From Yponomeuta sedellus (taxonomy: Eukaryota; Arthropoda; Insecta; Lepidoptera; Yponomeutidae), in contig OW203736.1 of NCBI GenBank assembly GCA_934045075.1, positions 3,330,591 through 3,394,590 on the forward strand: a stretch of 64,000 bases of DNA, written 5' to 3'. Below, one piece after another: positions 18,209 to 30,320 of the stretch. Every line of letters begins with the position of its first letter. Positions within the stretch are counted from its first letter, which is position 1. The notes beneath the pieces were generated by a model, which was not told the DNA's origin, searched no databases, and saw only the letters and a program-made list of their open reading frames with translations. The position numbers were made by a program, and so were the translations under genes.

Positions 18209-20561
18209 ATGAGTGAATGGTCAGAGGATAAATGTCTTTTACTGATAGACGCCTACAGGGAAAATACTGTACTATGGAACCCTAAGGACAAAGATTATTA
18301 CAAAAAACATTTGAAAGAAGATGCTTGGGCTAAAATCGGAAGTATAATTAATGAAAGTGGGGAAGCATGCAAACAAAAAATGATTAATTTATTAGCTTCG
18401 TACAGAAGGGAGCGCATGAAAATGAAGAAGTCAGTGGGAACGGGGAAAGGTATTTACTGTCACACCAACTAAATTATTTATTTATTGTTAATATTTATTT
18501 ATTGTTTTTAGGGTTCCGTACCTCAAAAGGAAAAAACGGAACCCTTATAGGATCACTTTGTTGTCCGTCTGTCCGTCCGTCCGTCCGTCTGTCAAGACCC
18601 TTTTTCTCAGGAACGTGTGGAGGTATGAAGCTGAAATTTATATCAATTACTCAGGTCTACTATCCCTTGAAGCTGTGAAAAAATCAAACTTCTAAGCCAA
18701 CGCAATCAAAAGATACAGCCGTTTATGCCGCAAATTTTCGACACTTGCAAGGGAATCAAAACCTACAGGGTGCTTCCCGTGAACTCAGAATCTTGAAATT
18801 TGGTACGAAGCAACGTCTTATAGCATAGATAAAGGAAAAATTACGAAAACCATAAATTTTTAGTTACATCTCATAATATATATTTTTTAATAATTTTAAA
18901 CTTACTACCCATTTCCTCATAAACGCGTAGAGGTATTAAATTGAAATTCATACCAAATACTCAGGTCTATAATACAGGTTTGTACGGAACCCTCGGTGCG
19001 CGAGTCTGACTCGCACTTGGCCGGTTTTTTTTTTATATTATTATTTCTTATTACAGGAAGAGACGAGATTTACGAAAGTAAATGGTATGCATTTAAGGCG
19101 CTAGGATTCTTGAATGATCGTTTCACACCTCGAAAAGGACTCGAGGCTGGAGATGCGAATGAACAGGTGGGTAGATTTTTTACTATCTCAGATTTACGCA
19201 TACATGTTTTGCCATGGTAGTTTGCCTTCATTTAAAAAATAATGAGCAAGTTCTTCACGATTTTGTTTAAAATTTGCCGCTGAACGGCGAGCAATGGCGT
19301 TTAACGAACGAAACGATGTGCCTTCCGATTCGGTTCGCCAAGTTCCTGGTATAACTTCACCAGTCTCTGTGTTTTCACTATCAAAAGAGCCTTGGGGTGT
19401 GTATACCGAACATGAAGAAGAGCGCCTTAGAATGTTGTGCAGCAGCACTAGAGTCATTACGATCGTTTTAACTTTTTCTGGCTGCAGTAATATAGGTTTT
19501 CTTAGTACTCTAAAAACGCTAGCCAGAATCCCAAATGCATTTTCGACCACTCTTCGACCTCTTGACAGCCGATAGTTAAAAATTCTTTCTTTAGATCCTT
19601 TCGGATGGGTGCCCGCGTATGGTTTCATTAGATTTTCTCCCAAAGGAAATGCTGAATCACCGAGGAAGTAGAAAGGAAGTAGCCTGTTTCGATTTTGTAG
19701 GGATACGGGTTCCGGTAAATTTAAAGATTTCTCATCCATCATCCTTTTCAAACTACATCCTTGTAATACACCTCCATCTGAAATTCTTCCTTGGATCCCA
19801 ATATGTACGTACATAAAGTTGTATTGTGCGTCTACTAATGCCAACAATACGATGCTGAACTGAGATTTATAATTGTAGTATTCTGCTCCAGAATTGAATG
19901 GACACTGGATAAGAATATGTTTGCCATCGATAGCCCCAATTACATGTGGAAAGTGCCATAGTTTCTCAAACTCTCTGCTGCATTCAAGCCATTCGTCACG
20001 ATTTCTCGGCATCTACAACAAATGATATTTTTAATATTATTGATCATACTATATTAATAAACACACGATTTTTTGCAGGTGGAGGATAAGAGCGATACTA
20101 ATGCCAACAGCCCCCCTCCATCACTTGAGCCTCCCAATAAAAAGCTAAAGTCAGATCCCAAACTACAAATGCTAAAAGAGGCTTTCGGAATATTGAAAAA
20201 TACGGCAAATAAGCCGCAACAGGATATGGAACTAAAGTCTTTCTTCGATTTTATACAAGAAAAAATGAAAAACTACTCAAGGTGCACAAAAAACACAATT
20301 CAACAGGAAATATTTCAGATCATTATGCGTGCCGATCAAGGCCATTACAATTCTATACAAAATTATGGTTATTATTCTGCTATTCAAGACCAACAATCTC
20401 CACGCAATTCAACCTCTTCCATGGCTTCAAATAAAGAAACTCCTTATGTGGACTTAGACACGGAATGCCCTGCTTCTACTTCTTCTCAAAACCCGCCGTA
20501 CTCTCCACACAGCAACAGTACCCAGTATTCGTCAGACATGAATTTCGACGACTATGTATAA
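18209..20561 (+). CDS. MADF/Myb-like accessory protein of PIF/Harbinger C, three exons
   Basis: Exons 18209-18449, 19057-19166 and 20079-20561 join in phase to 277 aa. The N-terminus (WSEDKCLLLIDAYRENTVLW, then WAKIGSIINESGEACKQKMINLL) is a MADF/Myb-SANT-like DNA-binding domain. The C-terminal half is Ser/Pro-rich with a helical block (LKSFFDFIQEKMKNY, then IQQEIFQIIMRA) resembling a BESS motif. PIF/Harbinger elements encode such a protein to bring the transposase to the ends and into the nucleus. The frame is intact although the partner transposase is broken. Introns use GTATTT/ACAG and GTGGG/GCAG boundaries. Confidence 0.82.
18510..19034 (+). repeat. AGGGTTCCGTAC repeat family, copy 2
   Basis: Nearly identical to 4033-4551. 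It begins AGGGTTCCGTACC, ends CTTGGCCGG and a T-run, and sits in intron 1 of the MADF gene without disturbing the exons. Confidence 0.88.
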
Positions 20562-20979
20562 TTAATTATTAATTACAATAAATAATTACCTTGATTTGTT
20601 CTTTCAATGCTCCTGTTAACGCCTAACACACTTCTGGTATAATCGAGCTTATGGCTTGTTTGGAAATACGAAATAGGTATTGCAAACTTGTGAAAGAATC
20701 ACCAGTAGCTAAGTATCTCAGCGTCACAGCTAACCTGTCTTGAACCTACACAGCTTCTCGAAAGGCTGTGTTGCTTCGTTCTATTTTGGGACCGATTAAA
20801 TTCATGAGATATTCAAAGTCAGTTGCATTCATTCTTGTGAAATTTTTGTAATGACCACTAATTTCTTGATTTTTCAATATGAACAGTAGATCACTTCTTT
20901 CTCGATACATTTCATGACTCCACCATCTTCGTGGCCGTTTAATATCATCGAGTAAGGCATCTATAAGTAACAGGTTCAC
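19194..20979 (-). pseudogene. PIF/Harbinger C transposase, two in-frame stops
   Basis: Exon 1 is about 20979-20590 and exon 2 20012-19194; they join in phase. The DDE_Tnp_4 core is clear: AIDGKHILI, LGDSAFPLGENLMKPY and RGRRVVENAFGI supply the D, D and E. Exon 1 carries two in-frame TAGs (after FREAV and after IIPEVC), both positions where CAG would restore a Gln, so two C-to-T changes are likely. The true start may be further upstream, beyond the LINE boundary. Exon 2 lies entirely in intron 2 of the opposite-strand MADF gene. Confidence 0.85.
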
Positions 20980-21045
20980 TGTCCAAACATGAAAGTGGAA
21001 ATACCCCTCACGTCCATTTGCTTTTTTATGAAAAGTAGTTCAAAC

Positions 21046-21880
21046 TCAAATTCAAATAATTTTATTTCAACGTAAAGAATTTACATTCTGTTTGCTGAAT
21101 GTCAATGTACAATGTAAAATGTAAGCCGCCGCCTTCGGGCCGTATTGTAGTGGAGAAAAAGGCAGCGGAAAAAAAAACTCCACTCTGACCATCTTTTCTC
21201 AAATCATCTTAAAACCAAATACATCAGTTGCCATATGTAAACCTAATAAGATTTCATGATTGCCATTAACAACCCTAAATGCCAAAGCATTAGTCATATG
21301 TCTCACAATAATAGGGGAAAACATAAGTGCTGCGGCCAGACACACGAACAGCACTCGTTCACGAGCATAACGCAGTGCTCAGCCATCATCAGTCTCAACC
21401 ATTTTGGAGGGAGATAGATGACCCGAACACCACGCTACCATTCGAATGACCTTTAGCAAACTTGCAGTTAAGTTTTTGTCAGTTATATAAGGTATCATAT
21501 AGTTATTAATATGCAATCACGTCGTCTGTACACACTTGTATTATAAAATATGTTATACTTAGTTATACTTAACAATAAAATCGCGGTGGAATTGGTTTAC
21601 TACCACGGATTAGGATCGTTTATATAGTCGTCTATTCTATAATATGCCTTCTTACATAGCGAATTTTTAATGAAAGTTTTAAATTTATTTTCAGACAAGC
21701 ATAGAACACGTTCTGGAATTTTGTTGTAAAAACGAACGCAGTAACCTACAAATGATGTGCCTACCTTGGCTAATCGGGATTTAGTACAAGCAACCTTGTT
21801 TCTATTCCTTGTGTTTACGTTATGAACGTCCCTATTTAATTTAAACATTGTTATATTTTTTCGGACATACATTATATTAT
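21046..21880 (-). mobile_element. LINE 2, 3' part
   Basis: On the minus strand, 21872-21600 encodes the RT C-terminus (NIMYVRKNITMFKLNRDVHN, ending YYRIDDYINDPNPW). A 3' UTR and an AATTTGAGTTTGAA-type tail at about 21046 follow. This is the missing 3' end of the LINE whose 5' part is at 41782-45040. The reading frame reconnects through 24796-24810 once the piggyBac and the Gypsy element are removed. Confidence 0.88.
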
Positions 21881-24795
21881 CCCTTTACTTCGCAGTGAAA
21901 AATATTATGAAATACATGTTTTTTTTTTTTGTTATTTAAATTATTTAGCACTCAAATGAACCCATAAAAATCTAAAAAAAAATCCAGATGTGGCAGATTT
22001 TTGGAAAATGTATGTTAAATATGCACAACATTGCGAAACACTGAAACATCTTATATTAGGAAACCTCGTTGTACATTTTCAACACTGCGAAATATACAAC
22101 AATTACAAAAGAAACAATAAAAATATGTTATCAGTATGTTTATTAAAAAAAAAATTAATCATTCCGCTTCATCTTAAAAGTAATATAAATGTTCACGTGC
22201 TGTGATAGTTTAGGAAACAATTTCTCTTAGGAACCAAACACAATCTTAGTTCACACTTTGCACACCACACATTTGTGTATCCTTTTTTGCAGTTTCTGCA
22301 TTTGCCTTGAGCAACAAAAGATGGAAGGTGCCCAACATTGTCCAGTCTCACAGCGTCTGTAGGTCTTGCAGCCACTGGCTTTTTTATTTTTTTCACTTGC
22401 AAAGCTGGCATCTGAACGGCCATAGACCGATCTTTTCGTAGCAGTTCGTGAAAAACTTTGATTCGAAACTTATTTAGTGGCATTACCGTCAAATCATTGG
22501 GTTTTTGTAAACAGCTGCTGTATTCTCTCCTATACAACAACCACGCATTGTTGATGCATACGTCGATTAATTGGGAGAAAATAGCCATATACCAACGCTT
22601 TGTTCTGTACTCAGTGCGATACAGGGAGACGAGCATGTCGGACAAATCCACACCACCCATGTGGGAATTATATCTCTTAACAATTTGTGGACATTCCACA
22701 TTGACTTTGGCTTTAGCTTCTTTTGAATACCTCTTGATCGTTTCCATTGGATGAGAATCAACAAAAGAGCTTACTAAAGTCACAGCTTTGTTGTCCTGCC
22801 ATTTGACCACGGTAAGCTTATTTTTGTTGCAGACAAATTGTTTGCTTGCACCCCTTCCTTTCTTCGCCAAAACTTTGTCAGTGGGTAGTTTGTCTTGGCA
22901 ACCTCGGAGTCTGTTATTTCTTATGGTTCCTAAGCTCAGAATCCCATATTGTTCACGGAGGTAATGCACTAATTCCAATGATGTGAAGTAGTTGTCAAAG
23001 AAGACAAACGGGGGCTTTTTGGTGATAGTTTTTGTCAAAGCCAAAACAACTTTAGCTCCGAGACCCAGGCTTTCTTCATACTCATTGAATTCGTGAAACC
23101 TGAACGTATCATCGCCCCCATAAGGGAAAAAGTCATATACGATACTCCAGACCTTACGAACATTTTAAAGCCCCATTTTTTCGGCTTGTTCGCAACATAC
23201 TGACGTCTGCTACCTGCTCTGGTCCCTTTATAAGGGATCATCATCTCATCCACGCTGTACATTTCTTCTTCCTCTAGAGCCAAGCAATTTTTCCGAATTT
23301 TTTCAAGCAGGGGGCGTATTTTGAAATACCGGTCACCAGTACCATCTGCCTGAGAGTTATCAGCAAAGTGAAGGAACTGACGTATCTGCTCATACCTCTT
23401 TAGTGACATGACGTCTGCTATTGCGTAGAATCGTAACTCCTTGCTCCAATAGTCCCTATACGCCGGCATCTGTACCACCCCCATGAGGATATTGATAGCT
23501 AAGAAGTCTTTTATCTCTTCTTTTGTGACATTGACGCATTTCATTGCCCTATGCTGAACGGAATATAGATTCGTTTGCTCCACAATCAGTTGAAAAACGT
23601 CATCTGAGAAAAACCTTTGAAAATAGTCCAGGGGTGATTTAATCACCGCTACTTCACTGAACGCAACTTTTTCTGTCAAAACCCGGTGCATAAACTGGCC
23701 AGTAGTCCAATGAAAAGATAAAGGTGGTCGAACATACTTCTTTTTCTTAGCAACATTTAAAGTAGGTGCTGACGCTGGTTTACGTTTGGAAGCACGAGTA
23801 ACCTTAGTTTTAGAAGTCTCTGTATTAGACAGATTAGGCACATTTGGAGATAAAATAGAAGATACAGACTGAAGTGCTGGTAGTAAAGTTCTTCTGGTAT
23901 GTTATTGCTGGGCGTAAACATTGCATTTATGACTGGTGTTAATGGGACTGTATCTTCGTCAGATAAAGCAGCGTTACCGATGCTTTCCTCGTCTGAAATA
24001 TTTAGCCTTTCTAACTCCGAATCAATTGAAGGGGCCTCTGAACTGACCATTGGGCTATTAAGCGGTCTTCTAGGATTCATCAGCATGTTTTCTTCATCAG
24101 ATGTATCCGATAAGTCAGAAGCATTGTTCTCTGGTGGCAACATACATAGCATTCGCCCGGCTCTCGTCCAGCATCGTTTATTCTAGAAAAAGGAAAAACA
24201 AACCATGCAAAGGCAACCCAAGCAGAAACCAGAAAGGAAAGGACCACTTCTCACTGTCAAAGCTCACCACGGTTTTTCTGCTAATTCTTAAGACCATTTA
24301 AACTACCCACTTTGTTGTTTATAGACAACACACCCGGACAGAAGCAAATTGTTTACAACTTCGCAATGTTATGCCCATACAACATAACATCCCCGGACTC
24401 AATCTATGAGTGCTTCGCAACGTTGAAAGCGTACAACATACACATTTGAGCAAAGATAACTTTGTTTCCCAAGCAATGTGAACTTGTTTCGCCATATGTA
24501 TCAATTAGTAGATTAGTCTTCTTGAGATTATATTAGTAAAAAGTTAAAGAATGAGTTAAAAAAATGCGAAAAATAATAATTCTTACCTCCTGCGCGCGAG
24601 TCACCTGCGGTAGCGGAGCCATTTTGATCAGTACTACCAACTTACACAGAAAAAATACGTTCCAATTCTCGCAAACGATAGTTCGTTTCAGGCATTTTTA
24701 AGTTATAATAGTAACGTTTGTCATAGATTAATAAAATCGACGCTAGATTTTTTTGTTTGCACTGTTGTACATATTCAACAAAGCGAAGTTAAGGG
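21881..24795 (-). mobile_element. piggyBac-like transposon 2, flanked by TTAT
   Basis: The left end CCCTTTACTTCGCAGTG (21881) and the complement-like right end CAACAAAGCGAAGTTAAGGG (ending 24795) form imperfect inverted repeats. The flanks are TTAT at 21877-21880 and 24796-24799, not the usual TTAA. Removing the element restores the LINE 2 frame exactly (YIF before DNIMYV), which confirms the borders. The length is 2915 bp. Inside is a frameshifted transposase. Confidence 0.88.
22196..24181 (-). pseudogene. piggyBac transposase 2, two frameshifts
   Basis: The acidic N-terminus (DLSDTSDEENMLM) reads from about 24152 to about 23880, then the frame shifts to the next block (SKTKVTRASKRKPAS onward). 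A second one-base shift lies near 23140, between GFKMFVRSGV and the downstream block. Catalytic segments SVDEMMIPYKG, FFDNYFTSLELV and GGVDLSDML are all present, and the C-terminus has the cysteine-rich domain (CRNCKKGYTNVWCAKCELRLC). Apart from two indels it is full length, which suggests moderate age. Confidence 0.9.
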
Positions 24796-24810
24796 TTATC
24801 GAATATATAT
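24796..24810 (-). mobile_element. LINE 2 sliver between two insertions
   Basis: Fifteen bases between the piggyBac right end and the mag-like LTR read, on the minus strand, the codons for Y-I-F-D in the RT frame. They join to NIMYVRKN at 21880. Confidence 0.8.
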
Positions 24811-24890
24811 TGGACGAAGACTGATTTATTTGTCAAGCACCGCCTACCCACAATAACAATGATTACGTCTAACTGTCTACATACAGTACA
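24811..24890 (-). repeat. mag-like 3' LTR
   Basis: This 80-bp repeat is shared with 41702-41781 with one difference. The adjacent minus-strand AGAAAGGGGATGA (24903-24891) is a plausible polypurine tract. Confidence 0.82.
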
Positions 24891-25087
24891 TCATCCCCTT
24901 TCTAATAATAAACACACATAAATATTTACTTATATACTTAAATGCAATACAGCTACCACCACATTGTGGAATAATACCTACTTACAGAGTAACATAACAA
25001 CAGATATCTTTTACATGCCCTTTTTTATAAAGGCGATTAATAGATTTTTTATTTTTACGCTTTACAGTACAATATATATTACGTTAC

Positions 25088-28000
25088 TTAAGGCGCATTC
25101 AGATTAGCAATCCTTTCTTTAGCTGCCCTTGCAGCTGCCCGTACCTGACGCTGTTGTTCAGTCGGCGCTTCAGAACTGGGAGTCGCGTCAGGTGCTGTGT
25201 CGCAATCAGACTCCTCGCAGGAACCAAAACCGTCTTCATGCTGTTCATTTTCGGAGTGTGTGCTTGAGGATTGTGAAGAGGGCAACCTTGCTAAATGCCT
25301 CCGGTTTCTTTTAATGCGCCTGCCCGTGGCGTCGGTGAGGAAGTAAGAGCGCGGATAGGGTGCGCGGCCTGCGACCAGGGCCGCCCGGCGCGTCTCGCCG
25401 CCGGCGCCGGCGTTGTCCATCACTATCACTCTGTCACCCACCTTTAGCTCCGGCAGAGGGCGTGTGCGCGCGTCGTAAATAGTTTTTCGTTTTTTCTGCT
25501 GCGCTTGCATGTTTCGGTAGTCAATTTCATTGTCCCTTTCTGGATAAAGCTTTGACTCATGCATTGGTAACCGGGTGTTTAAACGGCGACCCATTAACAA
25601 CTGGGCAGGGCTAGCTATGCCGTTTTTTGGCGTTGACCTATAATTAAGTAGGCCCAAGTAAAAGTCTTCTTTAGTTTTAATTGATTTGGTTATCAATGTT
25701 TTGATTGTACGTACCGCACGTTCACTCTTCCCATTGGACTGTGGGTAGTTAGGAGACGAGGTCGAGTGTTTTACGTTCCACTTGTCTACGAACTCTCTGA
25801 ACTCCTTTGACGCGTAAGCCGGTCCATTGTCTGAGATAAGTTCGTGCGGTATTCCGTGTCGAGCAAATTGATCCTTTAGCGCTGCGATAACATTTCTTGA
25901 TGAGGGTGTTGAAATAGGACTCACCTCTACAAAGTTGGAAAAATAGTCCACTAGGATTAAAAAGTATTTTCTTTTGTATTCAAAGATATCTGAGCCTACC
26001 TTAAACGACGGCAATGCTGGTATCTCATGCGGGATCATAGGTTCGCGTTGCGGGCGCGCGATTAGCTCCGCGCACGCCTGGCACCGGCGTACGGCTTGCT
26101 CCACGTCCCGTGACATGCCCGGCCAAAACATTACTTCTCGCGCGCGCCGCTTGCAGTTTTCGATGCCCAAGTGGCCCTCATGCACGCGAGACACCATTTC
26201 TTTGCGAAGACCGTTTGGTATGAATACCAAATTATCTTTGAATATCACCCCATCGGCGTACTCAAATGATTCTCTGTAGCTCCATGCGTTTCGTACGCAT
26301 TCTTCGGAGTCGTATTTATTATTTGGCCATCCATACTTTACGTATTTTATTATTACCGGACATTCTTGGTCTTTACTAGTGCAATCTCTGACTAGATCCA
26401 ACTTTTCCTCGCTGAACCGTATATTTCTTAACAGAAAACATGTTTGTTCCTCGACTTCATCTGATACTTTATATGTCATTTGATCGGCAAGCGGAGCCCT
26501 TGATAAAGCATATGCTACATACATATATTTGCCTGGCTTGTATATTACCTTGAAATCATACCTTTGTATACGGAGCATCATTCGCTGGAGCCTAGCTGGC
26601 ACAGAGTCAAGAGATTTATTAAAGAGCGGTTCCAGCGGCTTATGGTCCGTCTCCACAGTGATGTCAGCCTTACCGAATACGTACTGATGAAACCTCTCAA
26701 GGGCAAACACGATTGCGAGCATTTCCTTCTCGATTTGCGCGTATCGGCGCTGCGTGTCCGTAAGCGTCAGCGAGGCAAACTCGACTGGCCGTCCGCCCTG
26801 CAGCAGCACGGCACCCAGCGCGTGTGCGCTCGCGTCAACGGACAGCACGGCGGGCGCGCGCGCGTCGAAAAGCGCCAGCACGGGCGCGCGGCACAGCGCA
26901 TGCTTCAGCTCCGCTACCACGCGCTCCTCGTTTGCTCCCCAGCACCATTCACTATCTTTTTTCAGAAGATTTCGTAATGGACCAACTATTTCAGAGTAAT
27001 TTTCTATAAATTTATTTACAAAGTTGACCATGCCCAGGAACCGTTCCAATGATTGCCTGTCGTTCGGGCTGGGCATGTCTGTTATAGCTTTAAGCTTAGC
27101 ATCATCTATTTTCATCCCATCTGCACCAAAGGTGTGTCCTAAGTAGGTGACCTCTGTTACACCAAACTCACACTTATCTTGGTTAAATTTAAAACCTACC
27201 TATCGTGCTCTCTCTAGCAGCTTCTTTAAGCGCTCGTCGTGCTCCGCCATGGTTGATCCCCAAACGATGACGTCGTCAACAAAGGAATCGACACCTTCGA
27301 GATCCTCGAGCAGCTGTCTGACCTTTGCATGAAATACCTCAGACGCAGAGTTAATACCATAAGGTAACCGCAGGTACTGGTACCTTCCAAATGGAGTGCC
27401 AAAAGTACAGAGGTCGGCAGTTTCATCATCTAACTGAATCATCCAGAAGCCTGAGCGCGCATCCATTTTACTGAAATACCGCGCACCTTTTAGTTTGGTG
27501 GCTATCTCAGTTAATGTAGGCAACGGGTAATGTTGTCGGCGTATAGCTCTATTCAACGGCCGCGGGTCTAAGCAAACACGTAGCTTCCCGTCTTTTTTTC
27601 CCGCGATAACTATGCCACTGACCCAGTCAGTAGGGTGTGTGACCTTTCGAATGACCCTCATGTCTTCCATACGACACAACTCCTTCCGCAACTGGTCTCT
27701 CACTCCAAGAGGTATCTTTCTAACCGGGCAGATGCAAGGGTTCGCATTACTATCTAACGGTATTTTATAATAACCTGGCAGTTTTCCCAATCCACTGAAC
27801 AAATCATCATAACATTGCAAATCAACGGAATACATTTTTTTTACAAGTCCTAATTGCTCCAACGCGTGTTTACCTAGCAGACTTTGACTCTCATTCTCCG
27901 CTATATACAATTTTAATTTATATTCCTTGTTTTTATGCAAACAATTAATTGTGGTTGAACCGGTTATTGGTATGTAATTACCGCAAAATGACTGCGCGCG

Positions 28001-28203
28001 AGTATTGTCACTAGTGACTTGGGATAAAGAAAAGCCCATCCTAACATAATTTTGTATTGATATTACATTTAAGTCGGAACCACTGTCAAGCTTAAAATTA
28101 TGTTCTAACTTACTGTCCTCAGATAATAAAATAAGTTTCTCATACCATTTGGAATCCCGTGCCTCACAAATCGCATCTACACACTCAATTGTCGATATAT
28201 AGT
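25088..28203 (-). pseudogene. pol: mag-like Pol: protease, RT, RNase H, integrase
   Basis: Read downward from 28203. The protease active site LDSGSDLNVI is near 28085, RT carries FVDDVIVWG near 27275, RNase H SVDASAHALGAVL near 26820, the integrase HHCC finger starts HEGHLGIENC near 26190, and the core has ISDNGPAYAS and SERAVRTIK (D and E residues). One in-frame TAG at 27200-27202 (after ERAR) interrupts RT; the frame is otherwise open to 25088. The C-terminal part has a GPY-like block and an acidic tail. Gag and Pol appear to share one frame, as in mag elements that lack a gag-pol frameshift. The single stop makes it a recent pseudogene. Confidence 0.92.
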
Positions 28204-28931
28204 CCCAGATAGCATTTTTTGGTAGCCGTTACGAAACAAGTCGACACTGAAAAGCCGACACCAGTAACATTTTTGGTCGCTGCTACGACTTTGTTTCGGT
28301 CGCTGCGACAAAAATGGGGCAAATCCCGACACGGTAACATTTGGTTTTTAAGTTACGACGCTGTATGGTAACATTGCGACGACTATTTCAGAAATCATTC
28401 GTTCATTCGTCAATTCATTCATTCTTTGCAACCTACAAGAAAGAAAATAAGTTAATGTCATTATCAAAGAAAACTGTCTGTTTCACCATAATTATTTTGA
28501 CAGCGTAAGTTTATTTTTGAAATTAATTAGTTTTAGACGTGTTGTGATAGTATAATATTAGTGGGAAAAGAAATTTGTCGTATTATTTAACCAAATACAT
28601 CGAAAATCATCGATGGGCCATCATATAATTGCAATTTAACCAGTTTATTGAAATGTTTGCATAGTTTTCACTACAAGTTTTGTTCATTTTCTCGACTCCA
28701 GACCTTTTAGTTTAATCAAACTGTACACTTTTTACGCTAATAATATGATATTTAATCAAAAATTGTCCATAAACTTACAAAAACATTTGTTTTCATAGTA
28801 AATTTATTGTAGTCGTATTTGGTAAAAAAGTTACGACACTGCGTCGACTTGCAGACACAAAGTTACTGAATTTATAATATGGTGTCTCTCACTTTATTCT
28901 TTCCAGCGGTTCTGAAACTGTTAAATTGACA
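28204..28931. other. Transposon A left non-coding end
   Basis: No gene. After the terminal repeat, the first 180 bases contain several variants of GTTACGAC/GGTAACATT and GTCGCTGCGACA. Such motifs recur at the right end, consistent with transposase-binding subterminal repeats (inference). The remainder is AT-rich with nothing recognised. Confidence 0.6.
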
Positions 28932-30276
28932 ATGCCATTCACAATTGTCCTAACTAAAGAGGGTTCGTCTCATTTGATATCCATGGTACCTAGTACATGG
29001 GTCGAAAATTCAATTTTGCACTGGCCACGAACGAACAAAAATAGTGATCTGGAGCAGTTGAGAAGAGACGAGTTTAGCGTCCCGTCTTCGAACTGGAGAA
29101 GAATGAAATGTAAGATTAAAGTTCAAGGCATAGCGACTTTTGCCGAAGGAATAAAACTAGAAGAAGTCTATTGTAATTTCGAGGATACCGACGATGAAGC
29201 ACGGTAAATATTTAACTTGTTTTATATAAGGTCTTTCCAAAATAGTGAAAAATATTTTAAGGGGTCATTGTACTCATCAATACAAACAACTTTTACTATG
29301 GGATATAGTAAAATTTGTTCGTATTGACGAGTACAATAACCTTTTAAAATATTTTACACTATTTTGGAAATACCCTATATTTGATCTGTGTGCTTCGAGC
29401 AATCTTGCCAAATAGGTACAATCATCGTTTTTACAGGTATTACAAAACACGTGAAATGAATAGGAAACATCCAGCTCTAAAGTCCGTCAAAGGAGATTTA
29501 CTTAATGTAAACTCAGATTTTGAAATGACGGAATACAAAGAAAATACGATTCAAGAAAAAAATCAACCTGCAATGAATCCTGTTATTGAAAACACCAAAT
29601 TAAGTGAAGCTACAGATGCTATCGAAGAAAATGTCTTAAGTGAATATATAAATAAAGCTGATACAAGTTCCAATGTTAACCTGTTAATACAAAAAACAGT
29701 GGCCTCCTCGAATTCACCTTTAGTTCCGGAAGAACAAACCAAAGAAACTCCAGAAATAGAAGAAAATGTGGTAACCATAGACTTAAATTCATTTAATCAA
29801 ATGGTGGCCGAAACTAATGTGTTACAAGCCGAAAACAAATTCCTCAAAGAATCTATTCGACGATTCGAAAACCGTGAGTTACTGTAATCGTTAATATTAC
29901 CTATTATTAATTTTGCGTGTATGCCATGCAACCACAGTAAAGTACCTAACTAATTATATCCTTTTTTATAGTTCAAGAAGAAAATAACACAAACTTTATA
30001 AAAATTCAAGTACAACTGGATAAAATATTTGATCTCATAAAAAGTAAAAATAGTTACAGTGCATGTACAGATGCAAGTACTTCCAAATCTGAGGAGCTCA
30101 TTAAGAAAATCGCCAACAGTGGTATTACATTTCCGATTAACACTTTAGAACAATTGAATTCACTAGAGGAGAAACTTATGGACGAGGGATTCGAAAAGGA
30201 TTTCGTATGTAAATATTACTTTATCTCACGCACTCACACACACACGCACACACACACATACACACACGCACGCACG

Positions 30277-30320
<44 letters not shown>

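Larger units (their letters stand above)
17700..21045. mobile_element. PIF/Harbinger element C
   Basis: It contains a three-exon MADF-type gene (plus) and a DDE transposase (minus) that lies partly in the second intron of the MADF gene, with subterminal tandem repeats on the left. The right terminus was not found; LINE 2 3' sequence begins at about 21046 and may have removed it. A 525-bp interspersed repeat sits in the first intron. The element is non-autonomous because the transposase has two stops. Confidence 0.75.

Noticed and set aside
20966..20985. CAGGTTCACTGTCCA shared with the complement of the piggyBac 3 right end (about 47720), suggesting a piggyBac remnant.
   Set aside because: A single 15-base match is expected by chance in an all-against-all comparison of 64 kb, and the site lies inside Harbinger coding sequence.
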